From assembly GCF_040712075.1 (NCBI RefSeq), contig NZ_JBFCVL010000004.1, positions 62,001-126,000 of the forward strand: a DNA stretch of 64,000 nucleotides. Reading direction: 5' to 3'. The notes under the pieces are model-generated. The model was not told the origin of the DNA. It ran no database searches and worked only from the letters and a program-made list of their open reading frames with translations. Within the stretch, counting starts at the first letter, position 1, and every line of letters begins with the position of its first letter. This DNA comes from Fodinicurvata sp. EGI_FJ10296. GTDB taxonomy: Bacteria; Pseudomonadota; Alphaproteobacteria; DSM-16000; Inquilinaceae. A program made the position numbers and the translations under genes. Shown here one piece after another: positions 28,122 through 37,009 of the stretch.

Positions 28122-28658
28122 TTACGACGAGATGCGATAGGTCGCCGCCAGATCGGCATATTTTCGCGCCGACACCGGGATATAGTCACGTTCCTTGTCG
28201 GTCAGGTCCCGCATATAGCGGGCCGGGCTGCCACCCCAAAGCTGACCGGCCGGAATGCGTTTGCCGTTGGTCACGAGCGCTCCGGCGGCAACCATCGCAC
28301 CCGTCTCAACCACCGCGCCGTCCATGACGCAGGCCTTCATACCGACAAAGGAACCGTGTTCCAGGGTACAGGCATGCAACAGGGCCATGTGGCCGATCGT
28401 GATATCATCCCCGATAATCGTCGGATGTCCCCCGCCCGTGACATGTATCGTGGTGCCGTCCTGGATGTTGGTGCGCGCGCCGATCCGGATATGATTGACG
28501 TCGCCGCGGATGACGCACCCAAACCACACGCCGGTGTCGGCGCCGATTTCGACATCGCCGATGATGCGGGCGGTATCGGCGACGAACACGGTTTCGTGAA
28601 CCAGCGGCCGGCAATCCCGAAAGCCGATCAGACGGGCATTCATTCTTTCATCGGACAT
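28122..28658 (-). CDS. gamma-carbonic anhydrase-like protein
   Basis: Left-handed beta-helix protein of the gamma-carbonic anhydrase/YrdA family, 178 residues from the ATG at 28658. Hexapeptide repeats run from about residue 25 to 145: ARIIGDVEIGADTGVWFGCVIRGD, NIQDGTTIHVTG, IGHMALLHACTLEHGSFVGMKACVMDGAVVETGAMVAAGALV. His residues in TIHVT and GHMALLH match zinc ligands. Whether it is an active anhydrase is uncertain in this subfamily. The reading frame is open further upstream through the rpsI terminator, which is not coding. GGGG precedes the start. Confidence 0.87.
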   Translation of the reverse strand: MSDERMNARLIGFRDCRPLVHETVFVADTARIIGDVEIGADTGVWFGCVIRGDVNHIRIGARTNIQDGTTIHVTGGGHPTIIGDDITIGHMALLHACTLEHGSFVGMKACVMDGAVVETGAMVAAGALVTNGKRIPAGQLWGGSPARYMRDLTDKERDYIPVSARKYADLAATYRISS

Positions 28659-28702
28659 GTGCAATTTCCCCCTGTGCATGCCGAAAAACATAGCACAAAA
28701 AG

Positions 28703-28736
28703 AAATGGGCGGACCCGTTGTCGGACCCGCCCATTT
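28703..28736 (-). terminator. terminator of the rplM-rpsI operon
   Basis: A 10-bp perfect stem (AAATGGGCGG/CCGCCCATTT), extended inwards with mismatches, is followed on the minus strand by TTTCTTTTTG. It lies between the rpsI stop and the gamma-carbonic anhydrase start. T-runs on both sides would allow action in both directions. Confidence 0.85.
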
Positions 28737-28776
28737 TCCAGTAGCAAGATGTCGCAGGATGCCTGCGCCCCGCAAC

Positions 28777-29256
28777 TTACCGTTTGGAGAACTGGAAGCT
28801 CCGGCGGGCTTTGCGCTTGCCGTATTTCTTCCGCTCGACCCGGCGGTCGTCACGAGTCAGGTATCCGGCCCTCTTCAAGGTCTGATGCAGACCCGGTTCA
28901 TACCGGACCAATGCCCAGCTCAAACCGTGACGGACGGCACCAGCTTGTCCCGACAGTCCGCCACCAGTGACGGTGGCGTAAATATCAAACTGGTCCAACC
29001 GCTCACACACTTCGAACGGTTGATTGATGATCATCCGAAGAACGGGGCGAGCGAAATACTGCGCCTGATCCTTGCCGTTCACGACGATCTTGCCGGTGCC
29101 CGGCTTGATCCAGACGCGCGCGATGGCATCCTTACGACGCCCCGTGGCATAGGACCGGCCCTGCGCATCGCGGATCTGAACCCGCTCCGGCTGCTCCGTG
29201 ACGCCAGCGGCATCACCGAGAGACTGGAGATCGGCGAGAGTTGTTGCCTCGGCCAT
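28777..29256 (-). CDS. rpsI: 30S ribosomal protein S9
   Basis: S9 of the small subunit head, 159 residues with a ~25-residue N-terminal extension common in alphaproteobacteria. Core signatures: [65 protein letters not shown] and the C-terminal basic tail ending QFSKR that reaches the P-site tRNA. Starts three bases after the rplM stop. Confidence 0.97.
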   Translation of the reverse strand: MAEATTLADLQSLGDAAGVTEQPERVQIRDAQGRSYATGRRKDAIARVWIKPGTGKIVVNGKDQAQYFARPVLRMIINQPFEVCERLDQFDIYATVTGGGLSGQAGAVRHGLSWALVRYEPGLHQTLKRAGYLTRDDRRVERKKYGKRKARRSFQFSKR

Positions 29257-29259
29257 GGA

Positions 29260-29718
29260 TTACCTCTTGTTCTTCGGGTTCATGGACGCGATGTCCAAAA
29301 TCTCCGGCGTCTGCGCCTCGTGGGGATGCTCCGGTCCGGCATAAACCCGCAGTTTGCGCAGGACATCACGACCGAGCGGACCGCGCGGAATCATGCGTTC
29401 GACCGCCTTTTGAATCACCCGCTCCGGATGCCGGCCCGAAAGGATCTGACCCTTCGAACGCGACTTGATGCCACCCGGATAACCGGTATGCCAGTAGAAC
29501 TTGTCGTCGTCCCACTTGTTGCCGGTGAGCTTCACCTTTTCGGCGTTCACCACAACAACATGATCGCCGCAGTCGACATGCGGCGTAAAGATCGGCTTGT
29601 GCTTGCCACGCAAGCGCGTCGCGATCACGCTTGCCAGACGACCGAGGATCACATCCTCAGCGTCAATGACCAGCCACTTCCGTTCGACTTCGGAAGCCTT
29701 GGCGGAAAAAGTCTTCAT
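29260..29718 (-). CDS. rplM: 50S ribosomal protein L13
   Basis: L13 of the large subunit, 152 residues. Signatures: [61 protein letters not shown] and the C-terminal [18 protein letters not shown]. It forms the conserved rplM-rpsI operon with the gene three bases downstream, closed by a strong terminator. Confidence 0.97.
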   Translation of the reverse strand: MKTFSAKASEVERKWLVIDAEDVILGRLASVIATRLRGKHKPIFTPHVDCGDHVVVVNAEKVKLTGNKWDDDKFYWHTGYPGGIKSRSKGQILSGRHPERVIQKAVERMIPRGPLGRDVLRKLRVYAGPEHPHEAQTPEILDIASMNPKNKR

Positions 29719-29805
29719 CGTTGCCCTCGATAATACGGCTCAAAGAACATCAGAGCCCTTTGTCGTGGCCGTGCCGACTAAACCGCCGACACGACTCAAA
29801 AAAAC

Positions 29806-29824
29806 ACCGGGCCACGTGCCCGGT
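29806..29824 (-). terminator. intrinsic terminator downstream of the thioesterase gene
   Basis: ACCGGGC/GCCCGGT perfect 7-bp stem with loop CACGT, followed on the minus strand by G and seven T residues. It lies ~130 bases past the thioesterase stop and before the rplM promoter region. Confidence 0.8.
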
Positions 29825-29953
29825 CCATGGATGCGGCTTTTATCGACCCGGAATGCCCTTGTCAACCGAAAAAATCCACTGATCGCAGTGCCTTACCGAT
29901 ACGGTAACATGGTACCGCAGCAGTTTGATGCCGTCCGCGGTCCATGGACCGCA

Positions 29954-30418
29954 TCAGTTGCCGGGGATTGCATAGGTCCCCGTTGCATGAGCGACCGGCT
30001 CGGCATCGCTACTGGATTCAAACGACGACAGAACCACCTCGCCATAGGCCAGCCGCCGGCCCAGCTTCAATAGGCGCCCGGTCGCCAGGACCGCTTCGGC
30101 TGGCGGGCGGTGCAGGAAATTGATCGTCATCGACGATGTCACCGCCATATCGGCGCGACCGATGCGAGTCATGACCGCGCCATATAAAGCGACATCGGCC
30201 AGCGCAAACAGGACGGGACCGGATATCGATCCTCCCGGGCGCAGAAATGCCTCGCCGAATGGCAGCTTCAGGGTCATCCAGCCCCGGCCCAGACTCTCGA
30301 CCCGAATCCCGTAGGCGCCAATAAAAGGAACCTGCTCGCGGATCAGCGATTCAAACATCGGCCCATCGATTGCGGCAGCTTCATTGTCGCCTGAATCGGG
30401 ACTGTCAGGGCCGTTCAT
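29954..30418 (-). CDS. PaaI-family hotdog-fold thioesterase
   Basis: 154-residue hotdog protein of the PaaI/YigI type, expected to hydrolyse acyl-CoA thioesters. The conserved part is GRGWMTLKLPFGEAFLRPGGSISGPVLFALADVALYGAVM, with the GG-x-I-x-G pattern before the central helix, and MTINFLHRPPAEAVLATGRLLKLGRRLAYGEV. Substrate unknown. It is divergent from an operon that begins with an enoyl-CoA hydratase-like gene, which suggests a link to acyl-CoA metabolism. Confidence 0.85.
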   Translation of the reverse strand: MNGPDSPDSGDNEAAAIDGPMFESLIREQVPFIGAYGIRVESLGRGWMTLKLPFGEAFLRPGGSISGPVLFALADVALYGAVMTRIGRADMAVTSSMTINFLHRPPAEAVLATGRLLKLGRRLAYGEVVLSSFESSSDAEPVAHATGTYAIPGN

Positions 30419-30586
30419 CCCATTGTTTCCTCATTGCCAGGAACCGCAGCTGCTGCTGGCGGACACTACTGCGTGGCGGACACATCGGTCACATGTGATA
30501 TGTCTTGCTCCGGACGGGCAAGCCTAGAATGATCGGCGCCGGTTCGATTTCGCACCGAAGACGGAACCGAGGGGAGGAGACGAAGG

Positions 30587-31384
30587 ATGCAGCAGTTGTC
30601 AGACGAAGCGGCGCAGCCCGTATTGCGGGCCGACGCCGACGGCATCGCCACGCTTACTCTCAACCGGCCGGACGCACGCAATGCCTTGTCAGTCGGCATG
30701 ATGACGGCATTGGCAGACTCGCTGGACGCCGCAGGACGGGATCCGGCGGTCAAGGTCGTGATCATCGCCGCCACCGGACCGGCGTTCTGCGCCGGCCATG
30801 ATCTGAAAGAAGTCAGAGCGAATCCGGGCCGGGCTTTCTACGAAAGGTTGTTCCGGCAATGCTCCGATCTGATGATGGGCATCACGCGCCTGCCCAAACC
30901 CGTCATCGCCGCCGTTCACGCCATGGCCACGGCAGCCGGATGCCAGCTCGTCGCCAGTTGCGACCTCGCCCTCGCCGGACGGTCTGCCCGATTTGCAACG
31001 CCGGGCGTGAATATCGGGCTATTCTGCTCGACGCCGATGGTGGCCTTGAGCCGTGCGGTCGGGCGCAAAGCCGCGATGGAAATGCTGTTGACGGGCGAGG
31101 CGATCGACGCCGAAAAGGCCGTCGGGCTAGGCCTGATCAATCGCGTGGTCGACGACACCGACCTGATGACGGAAGCAGGCACGATGGCCGCGACGATCGC
31201 CAGCAAGTCCCCGCTGACCCTGAAGGTCGGCAAGGAGGCCTTTTACCGCCAGGCGGAAATGGACCTTGCCGACGCCTATGACTATACAAGCGGCGTCATG
31301 GTGCGGAACATGATGGCCGACGACGCCACCGAAGGCATCGACGCCTTCTTGAACAAGCGGCGCCCGAATTGGAGCGGAACATGA
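30587..31384 (+). CDS. crotonase-superfamily protein, ECHDC3-like, catalytic Glu residues absent
   Basis: 265-residue crotonase fold protein. Oxyanion-hole segments are present (FCAGHDLKEV and the Gly of AAGCQLVASCDLA). At the two positions where enoyl-CoA hydratases carry catalytic Glu it has Gln (GCQL) and Gly (ATPGV), so hydratase activity is doubtful; it resembles the ECHDC3 branch. GAGGAG and AAGGA sites precede the ATG. First gene of a three-gene run with ATGA overlaps to a CoA-binding protein gene, which in turn overlaps metY. Confidence 0.87.
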   Translation: MQQLSDEAAQPVLRADADGIATLTLNRPDARNALSVGMMTALADSLDAAGRDPAVKVVIIAATGPAFCAGHDLKEVRANPGRAFYERLFRQCSDLMMGITRLPKPVIAAVHAMATAAGCQLVASCDLALAGRSARFATPGVNIGLFCSTPMVALSRAVGRKAAMEMLLTGEAIDAEKAVGLGLINRVVDDTDLMTEAGTMAATIASKSPLTLKVGKEAFYRQAEMDLADAYDYTSGVMVRNMMADDATEGIDAFLNKRRPNWSGT

Positions 31385-31920
31385 GCTCACCGGCATCAAC
31401 CCCGGAACAAACCCCGGTTCCATCGTCAGTAAATCACGATTCCTACGATCCGAAATGGCTGGCCGAAACAATGGCGTCGGTCACCAGCGTCGCCATGGTG
31501 GGCGCGAGCACGAACACGACCCGACCAAGCTACTTCGTCATGAAATACCTTTTGGACAAAGGGTTCGATGTCGTTCCGATCAATCCGGGCGCCGCGGGCG
31601 GACTGATCCTTGGTCAGCCGGTCCTGGCCGCACTGGCCGACCTGCCGCATCCGGTCGATATGGTCGACATATTTCGCAGCTCGGACGCTGCGGGCGGCAT
31701 CGTTGATGAGGCGCTCGCCCTGCCCGTGCTGCCGAAAGTGATCTGGATGCAATTCAACGTGCGAAACGATGCCGCCGCCGCCCGTGCCGAGGCGCGCGGC
31801 GTCCGCGTGGTCATGAACCGCTGCCCCAAGGTTGAATACGCCCGCGCCCATGGCGAACTCGGATGGCAAGGACTGAATTCAGGCCTGATATCTTCAAAGC
31901 GGAGGAAAATACAAAAATGA
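31381..31920 (+). CDS. CoA-binding domain protein (YccU-like)
   Basis: Rossmann-type CoA-binding protein of the YccU/CoA_binding_2 family, 179 residues from the ATG at 31381. Motifs: VAMVGASTNTTRPSYFVMKYLLDKGFDVVPINPG, then VDMVDIFRSSDAAGGIVDEAL and MNRCPKVEYAR near the end. The ATGA start overlaps the preceding stop; its own stop overlaps the metY start the same way. Family members bind CoA but their reaction is not established. Position suggests a link between acyl-CoA and sulfur amino acid metabolism. Confidence 0.87.
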   Translation: MSSPASTPEQTPVPSSVNHDSYDPKWLAETMASVTSVAMVGASTNTTRPSYFVMKYLLDKGFDVVPINPGAAGGLILGQPVLAALADLPHPVDMVDIFRSSDAAGGIVDEALALPVLPKVIWMQFNVRNDAAAARAEARGVRVVMNRCPKVEYARAHGELGWQGLNSGLISSKRRKIQK

Positions 31921-33209
31921 CGGACCAAACGAAACCAGGCTTCTCCACCCTCGCCGTTCATGCCGGGACCGAGCCGGACAGCGCCACGGGTGCGCGGCAG
32001 ACGCCGATCTATCAGACGACGTCGTATGTGTTCGACGATACCGATCACGCCGCCTCGCTGTTCAATCTGCAACGTCTCGGTTTCATCTATTCCCGCTTGA
32101 CCAACCCGACGGTGTCCGCCCTGGAAGGACGGCTCGCTGCGCTGGAATCGGGCGTCGGCGCCGTAGCAACGGCCTCGGGACATGCCGCGCAACTTCTGGC
32201 GTTCTTCCCCTTCATGGAACCCGGAGCAGAGATCGTCGCGGCCAACAAGCTCTATGGCGGCACCGTCAACCAGCTCTCGAACAGCTTCCCGCGCGCCTTT
32301 GGCTGGAAGACCACCTTCGTCGACGCCGACGATCTGGACTCGGTCCGCCGGGCGATGACTGACAAAACCCGGTGCCTGTTCATTGAGAGTCTGGCAAATC
32401 CGGGCGGCGTGGTCATGGACATCGAAGCGTTGGCCGAAATCGCCCACACGGCCGGCGTGCCCCTGATCGTCGACAACACCATGGCGACACCGTTCCTGTG
32501 CCGCCCCCTGGAGCACGGCGCCGATCTCGTCGTTCATTCGACGACCAAATTCCTGTCGGGCAACGGCACCAGCGTCGGCGGTGCCGTCATCGATTCCGGT
32601 CGGTTCAACTGGTCGCAAAGCGACAAGTTCGAGGGGCTGACCGCCGAGGACCCCGGCTACCACGGTCTCAAATTCCACGAAACCTTCGGCGAAATGGCCT
32701 TTACGATGCACGGCCACGCCGTCGGTCTGCGCGACCTGGGCGTCAATCAACAGCCGATGAACGCTTTCCTGACGCTGTTGGGCATCGAAACCCTGCCACT
32801 GCGCATGGAGCGCCATGTCGACAACGCCATGGCCGTTGCCCGGCACTTGGCGTCGCACCCCAAGGTCGCCTGGGTAAACTACGCCGGGCTGGATGACTCG
32901 CCGTATCGGGAACTGGCTCGTAAATACACGCCGCGCGGGCCGGGCGCCGTCTTTACCTTCGGCGTTCACGGCGGCTTCGAAGCGGGCGTCAAAATGGTCG
33001 AAACGGTCGAGATGCTGAGCCATGTGGCGAATATCGGCGACACCCGGTCTCTGATCATCCATCCGGCGTCGACGACGCACCGGCAGTTGAGCGACGAAGG
33101 CCGCGAGAAAGCCGGCGCCGGACCAGAGGTTGTCCGGCTGTCGATCGGCATTGAAAACGTCGAAGATATCATTGCCGACCTGGATCAGGCCCTGGCCCAG
33201 ATCGGCTGA
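31917..33209 (+). CDS. metY: O-acetylhomoserine sulfhydrylase (MetY-type)
   Basis: PLP-dependent Cys/Met metabolism enzyme, 430 residues, length and motifs fitting O-acetylhomoserine aminocarboxypropyltransferase. Motifs: FSTLAVHAGTEPDSATGARQTPIYQTTSYVF, YSRLTNPTVSALEGRLAALE, VDNTMATPFLCRP, the PLP lysine in VVHSTTKFLSGNGTSVGG, and IIHPASTTHRQLS near the C terminus. It makes homocysteine from O-acetylhomoserine and sulfide. The ATG at 31917 overlaps the previous stop (ATGA). Confidence 0.93.
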   Translation: MTDQTKPGFSTLAVHAGTEPDSATGARQTPIYQTTSYVFDDTDHAASLFNLQRLGFIYSRLTNPTVSALEGRLAALESGVGAVATASGHAAQLLAFFPFMEPGAEIVAANKLYGGTVNQLSNSFPRAFGWKTTFVDADDLDSVRRAMTDKTRCLFIESLANPGGVVMDIEALAEIAHTAGVPLIVDNTMATPFLCRPLEHGADLVVHSTTKFLSGNGTSVGGAVIDSGRFNWSQSDKFEGLTAEDPGYHGLKFHETFGEMAFTMHGHAVGLRDLGVNQQPMNAFLTLLGIETLPLRMERHVDNAMAVARHLASHPKVAWVNYAGLDDSPYRELARKYTPRGPGAVFTFGVHGGFEAGVKMVETVEMLSHVANIGDTRSLIIHPASTTHRQLSDEGREKAGAGPEVVRLSIGIENVEDIIADLDQALAQIG

Positions 33210-33224
33210 GCCTTCCTGTCGATT

Positions 33225-33247
33225 GCCGCCGGACCAGCGCCGGCGGC
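33225..33247 (+). terminator. possible transcription-terminating hairpin after metY
   Basis: GCCGCCGG/CCGGCGGC perfect 8-bp stem around seven bases, 16 bases after the metY stop. There is no T-run, so the call is tentative. Confidence 0.35.
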
Positions 33248-33261
33248 GGTCGCTCGCTCCA

Positions 33262-33331
33262 GCGTCGCAGCGGCGGACCTAATACCTAAGCGTCGCAGCG
33301 GCGGACCTAATACCTAAGCGTCGCAGCGGCG
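33262..33331. repeat. 28-bp tandem repeat duplicating the 3' end of the EamA gene
   Basis: Two full 28-bp copies plus 14 bases of a third. Read on the minus strand, the unit contains the last codons and stop of the EamA transporter gene, so the coding end and its stop have been copied beyond the stop. It looks like a slippage or duplication event with no effect on the protein. Confidence 0.85.
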
Positions 33332-34188
33332 ACGCCGGGGACAACCATCGCAAAGCCAAGGACGTGATAGACCTCCAGGCTTTCGCCAAGGAAGACCACA
33401 GCCATCAGGGCTGCAAATACCGGCATCAGATACATAAACGGCCCGCCGCGATTAGACCCGACAATCCGGATACCCTGCTGATAGGTCGAAAAGGCCAGCA
33501 CAGAGGCGAATACCGCCACGCCGACAATGCTGAAGACTGCGCTCCAACTGAGCGGCATGGCTTCGACGGCGAGGGTTTCGATCAGCCAGAACGGCACCAG
33601 GACGATCACGCCCGCCACCGCGATCGCGGCGAACAGCGGCATAACGGGCATTCGCAACGACGCATAGCGCAGCATGACGGAATAGACCGCCCAAGACGCG
33701 GTCGCGCCCAGGATCCAGAGATCACCGCGATTGAATGACAGCGCAAGGACCGCCTGCAGATTCCCGCGCGTCAGGATCGTCACCACGCCCAAAAGCGCGA
33801 GAACGATGCCGGCAATCTGTCGAAGCGTGATCCGCTCGCCCTTGAAGGCAGCGCCCAGTATCAGGATCATCACCGGCGACGCGGCATAAATCAGACCGCC
33901 ATTCATGGCCGTCGTCTCGCGCAGGCCGATATAGACGAACGTGCCGCAGATCGCCATCCCCAGCGCCCCGAGGGCGAAAAGCCGTCGCCAATGGTGCAGC
34001 AGTTCGGCCCGGTGGCGCAGCAGGCCGGCTGCACAGAAAGGCAACAGCAGCATCGCCGCCACGACCCACCGCCAGAAGGCCAGGGCTATCGGCGGCACGA
34101 CATCGGCCGCCGCCCGACCGAAGACGATGTTCGATCCCATGAACGCGGCTGACAGTACGAGCAGAACATAGGCGGTCGAATCCGCCAT
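33307..34188 (-). CDS. EamA/DMT family transporter
   Basis: Inner-membrane protein with two EamA repeats and about ten helices, 293 residues from the ATG at 34188. Motifs: FMGSNIVFGRAAADVVPPIALAFWRW at the start, GLRETTAMNGGLIYAASPVMILILGA, and the second-repeat end SNRGGPFMYLMPVFAALMAVVFLGESL. The start at 34188 has GGGGAAAAGGA ten bases upstream; an ATG at 34251 adds a non-hydrophobic leader. It follows pdxY and a PdxR-like regulator on the same strand, so a vitamin B6-related substrate is possible but unproven. Confidence 0.88.
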   Translation of the reverse strand: MADSTAYVLLVLSAAFMGSNIVFGRAAADVVPPIALAFWRWVVAAMLLLPFCAAGLLRHRAELLHHWRRLFALGALGMAICGTFVYIGLRETTAMNGGLIYAASPVMILILGAAFKGERITLRQIAGIVLALLGVVTILTRGNLQAVLALSFNRGDLWILGATASWAVYSVMLRYASLRMPVMPLFAAIAVAGVIVLVPFWLIETLAVEAMPLSWSAVFSIVGVAVFASVLAFSTYQQGIRIVGSNRGGPFMYLMPVFAALMAVVFLGESLEVYHVLGFAMVVPGVAAATLRY

Positions 34189-34257
34189 TCCGGCCTGGTC
34201 CTTTTCCCCTCCTCGCCCGTCCCGGCGTCCGGCAGTATCGATATCCGGCATCAGACG

Positions 34258-35127
34258 CTATGCCACCTTTTCCGCAAAAAACCGCTCCGGTGGATGGGCG
34301 ATCGCGTCCTGAGCCGCGATCAACTCGATCTCACGTGAGCCGGTATGGCAGGTCAGCTCCAGCACCGCAAACACGCTGGACACCGTGCGCCACAGTGCTT
34401 CCGCCGGATCGCCGTGTATCAGGAAATGCGCCAGGAACAGGGCGGCGGTCATGTCCCCGCAGCCATTGACCGCGATCGGCAGGCGCGGCGTGGCGCTGAT
34501 CCAGGCCCCCTCGGCCGTGACCGCCATAAGCTCGATCACATCGTCCTTGCTGCCGGTTGCTCTCAGGAAACTCGTCAGCAGGACGACGCGCGGCCCCCGC
34601 TCGATCATCCGGCGCGCAGCCTTCAGTGCGTCGTGAAGATCGGCGATTGGCGTGCCGGTCAGGAACTCCAGTTCGAACTGGTTCGGGGTGATGATCGACG
34701 CGGACGGCACCGCCCGATCGCGGATAAAATCGGCAAGATCCGGCTTGACGAAAAAGTTGCGGTCGGTATCCCCCATCACCGGATCGCAGCAATAAAGCGC
34801 GCCCGACGCAGATTTCCTGACCGTTTCTACCGTCTCCAGTATCGTGCCCCCCAGCGCCGGAGACCCCATATATCCGCTCAGCACCGCATCGCAGCGGCCG
34901 AGCACGCCGCGTTCCGTTATGCCGCGGACAACGTCGGCGATATCCGCCGCCGGCAACACGGGTCCGCGTACCGTCTCGTATCCGGTATGATTGGAGAAAT
35001 GCACCGTCAGAACCGGCCAGACCTCGACTCCCAGCCGCTGCAACGGGAACACCGCCGCGCTATTGCCGACATGGCCATAGGCGACGGATGACTGAATCGA
35101 CAGAATCGTGGGCTTGCCGTCTTTCAT
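34258..35127 (-). CDS. pdxY: pyridoxal kinase PdxY
   Basis: Ribokinase-fold kinase phosphorylating pyridoxal to PLP in the B6 salvage route, 289 residues. Motifs: [26 protein letters not shown] at the N terminus, [30 protein letters not shown] and the catalytic region [17 protein letters not shown] with its GD pair. The Met at 35127 starts just before the conserved IQS region; an upstream frame adds 17 non-conserved residues. It lies 57 bases downstream of the MocR/PdxR-type regulator. Confidence 0.94.
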   Translation of the reverse strand: MKDGKPTILSIQSSVAYGHVGNSAAVFPLQRLGVEVWPVLTVHFSNHTGYETVRGPVLPAADIADVVRGITERGVLGRCDAVLSGYMGSPALGGTILETVETVRKSASGALYCCDPVMGDTDRNFFVKPDLADFIRDRAVPSASIITPNQFELEFLTGTPIADLHDALKAARRMIERGPRVVLLTSFLRATGSKDDVIELMAVTAEGAWISATPRLPIAVNGCGDMTAALFLAHFLIHGDPAEALWRTVSSVFAVLELTCHTGSREIELIAAQDAIAHPPERFFAEKVA

Positions 35128-35184
35128 GGCTATTCCGATCGGCTTGATGACAGGTGGATGATGATACGTTTCGGGCAAGCGGCG

Positions 35185-36570
35185 TTAAGCAACCGCCAGG
35201 CACGGCTCCGGGCGGCTTTCAATGATATCGCGCAGCACCGACAGCCCGGCTTCCAGTTCCGCATCGTCACGGGTCGCACTGACGGTCACCCTCAGCGCAT
35301 GCGGTGGCTCACCGCGGCCCGGCACGAACATCTCTGTCGCGGTCATCGACAGGCCGCGATTGCGTGCCATGCGCACGACATCGCCGCCGCGCCAGGGTTC
35401 CGGCAATTCAAGCCAGACATGGAATGCCGCAGGGTGCGTCTGATAGCTCAGACCGTCCAGCAGACGTGTGGCGATCGCCTGGCGCCGCTTCACATCGGCC
35501 CGGATCCGGCTTGCCAGTTCGTCGGCAGTGCCGTCTCTGATCCATCCACTGACGATCTCAGCCATGGCCGGAGGCGCCATCCAGTTCAGTGCTCTGCTGG
35601 CGGCGCTGAAGCGGCCGATCCGGTCGCTCGGCAGGGCCGCGAAGCCGACCCGCATCCCCGGTGCGACACATTTGCTTGCCGCTGTGATATAAATGCAACG
35701 TTCGGGGGCATAGGCACTGAGCGCCGGTGTCGGATCGTCGGGAAGAAACCCGTAAACGTCGTCCTCGATGATGGTTACACCATATTTACGGGCAATCCCG
35801 GCGATCGCTTCACGACGTTCTGCCGGCATATATGCCGTCGTAGGGTTGTGAATTGTCGGCATACAATACAGCAGTCTGGCCCCGCTTACCCGGCAAGCAG
35901 CCTCGAAGGCCTCCGGGATCAGCCCTTCTGCGTCCATGGCGACCGGCTTGAGCGACAGCCGGTGCAAGCTGGCCAGAGCGCGCACGCCGGACCAGGTCAA
36001 CCCCTCGACCAGAATGGTGTCGCCGGGATCGGTGAGACCCATGAGAGCCGAAGCGATCGCATGTTCGGCGCCGCTGGTCAAAAGGACATTGGATGCGGGA
36101 TGGGAGACGCCGCGCCGGGCGACCCAGGCGGCTCCGGCCTCGCGGTGGTCCCAGGCGCCCGTATGGGCCTGGTAGTTCATCAGATCACTCAGACGCGGAT
36201 CCCCTGCGAGCCGCACGAGGGCTGCGGACATCTCGGCCTTTCCCAAATGGGCCGGCGGTCGATTGACCCCCAGCTCGATCAGCCTTGGCGCCGCAATGCC
36301 CGGCATGTCCAGCGTCTGAGACGAACGCGCGCCGGGACGCACGAAGCTTCCCCGACCCACTTCGCCGACGATCAGGCCACGCCGCTCGGCCTCGGAATAG
36401 GCTCGGCTTACGGTTCCAACAGTGACCGAGAGACGCCAGGCGAGTTCGCGGTGCGTCGGCAATCGATCGCCGGCTGCAAGCCGCCCGGAATAGATGTCCT
36501 CGGCCAGCGCGTCCGCGATGCGCAGATACTTCGGGCCTGGTCTGTCGGCAATGGCGGGAAGCCACGACAT
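35185..36570 (-). CDS. MocR/PdxR-type GntR regulator with aminotransferase domain
   Basis: 461-residue fusion of an N-terminal GntR winged helix (~10-80: YLRIADALAEDIYSGRLAAGDRLPTHRELAWRLSVTVGTVSRAY) and a fold-type I aminotransferase domain (~90-455). The PLP lysine sits in YITAASKCVAPGMRVGF; SGAEHAIASALMGLTDPGD and NPTTAYMP are cofactor-region signatures. MocR proteins sense PLP or amino-acid derivatives rather than transaminate. Because pdxY follows directly, a PdxR-like role in B6 control is likely. A good promoter lies 50 bases upstream. Confidence 0.92.
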   Translation of the reverse strand: MSWLPAIADRPGPKYLRIADALAEDIYSGRLAAGDRLPTHRELAWRLSVTVGTVSRAYSEAERRGLIVGEVGRGSFVRPGARSSQTLDMPGIAAPRLIELGVNRPPAHLGKAEMSAALVRLAGDPRLSDLMNYQAHTGAWDHREAGAAWVARRGVSHPASNVLLTSGAEHAIASALMGLTDPGDTILVEGLTWSGVRALASLHRLSLKPVAMDAEGLIPEAFEAACRVSGARLLYCMPTIHNPTTAYMPAERREAIAGIARKYGVTIIEDDVYGFLPDDPTPALSAYAPERCIYITAASKCVAPGMRVGFAALPSDRIGRFSAASRALNWMAPPAMAEIVSGWIRDGTADELASRIRADVKRRQAIATRLLDGLSYQTHPAAFHVWLELPEPWRGGDVVRMARNRGLSMTATEMFVPGRGEPPHALRVTVSATRDDAELEAGLSVLRDIIESRPEPCLAVA

Positions 36571-36619
36571 TGTATCGCTCCGATGAGATCAATCAGACGT
36601 CGATCGACGTCACGGTTAA

Positions 36620-36648
36620 ATACTATCGAGACAATACGAATCAATCAA
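36620..36648 (-). promoter_or_regulatory. probable promoter of the mocR-pdxY transcript
   Basis: On the minus strand TTGATT, a 17-base spacer and TAGTAT, ending 50 bases before the regulator's start codon. The surrounding segment is AT-rich in a GC-rich background. MocR regulators usually control their own region, so an operator may overlap here. Confidence 0.6.
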
Positions 36649-37009
36649 GCGGACTCGGCGGGGCGTGACGGGCACGCGGCCGGTCGGCAGCGGCAGAAGT
36701 TGCACAATGGCAACGGGTGGCCGGATCATGCTCCTCCGGCACAACTTTCGTGGTACAAAGGTTTGCGAATCATGCTCGCATTTGATTAAGCTGCCGGCGC
36801 CAAGGCACTTGCGGCGGCCGGGGGCAGCAAGTTTGGCCTATCCCCTCACGGCCAATTTGAGTAAGTATGGTCTTGGAGGGTATCGACAACGTGGTCGGAG
36901 TGTGTCCGGGTATATGTATTCCTGAGATACGCTGTTGCTTCTGCCACTAATTGCGAGCGGTACCCTGGTCGAACGCACAGGACGCTGACAGAGAACAGGA
37001 GTAAAAGAA
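36649..37009. other. intergenic region upstream of the ompA-like gene
   Basis: About 360 bases without a supported gene. Short plus-strand frames have no ribosome binding site. It must contain the ompA-like promoter; TTGAGT near 36855 followed by GTATCG 17 bases on is a weak candidate. Confidence 0.4.

Noticed and set aside
30489-30498. Palindrome TCACATGTGA upstream of the crotonase-like gene
   Set aside because: Too short to call an operator; half-sites are in reverse order to the CRP/FNR-type consensus.
30419-30586. Possible SAM riboswitch upstream of the metY operon
   Set aside because: No recognisable SAM-II or SAH aptamer pattern in this stretch by eye.
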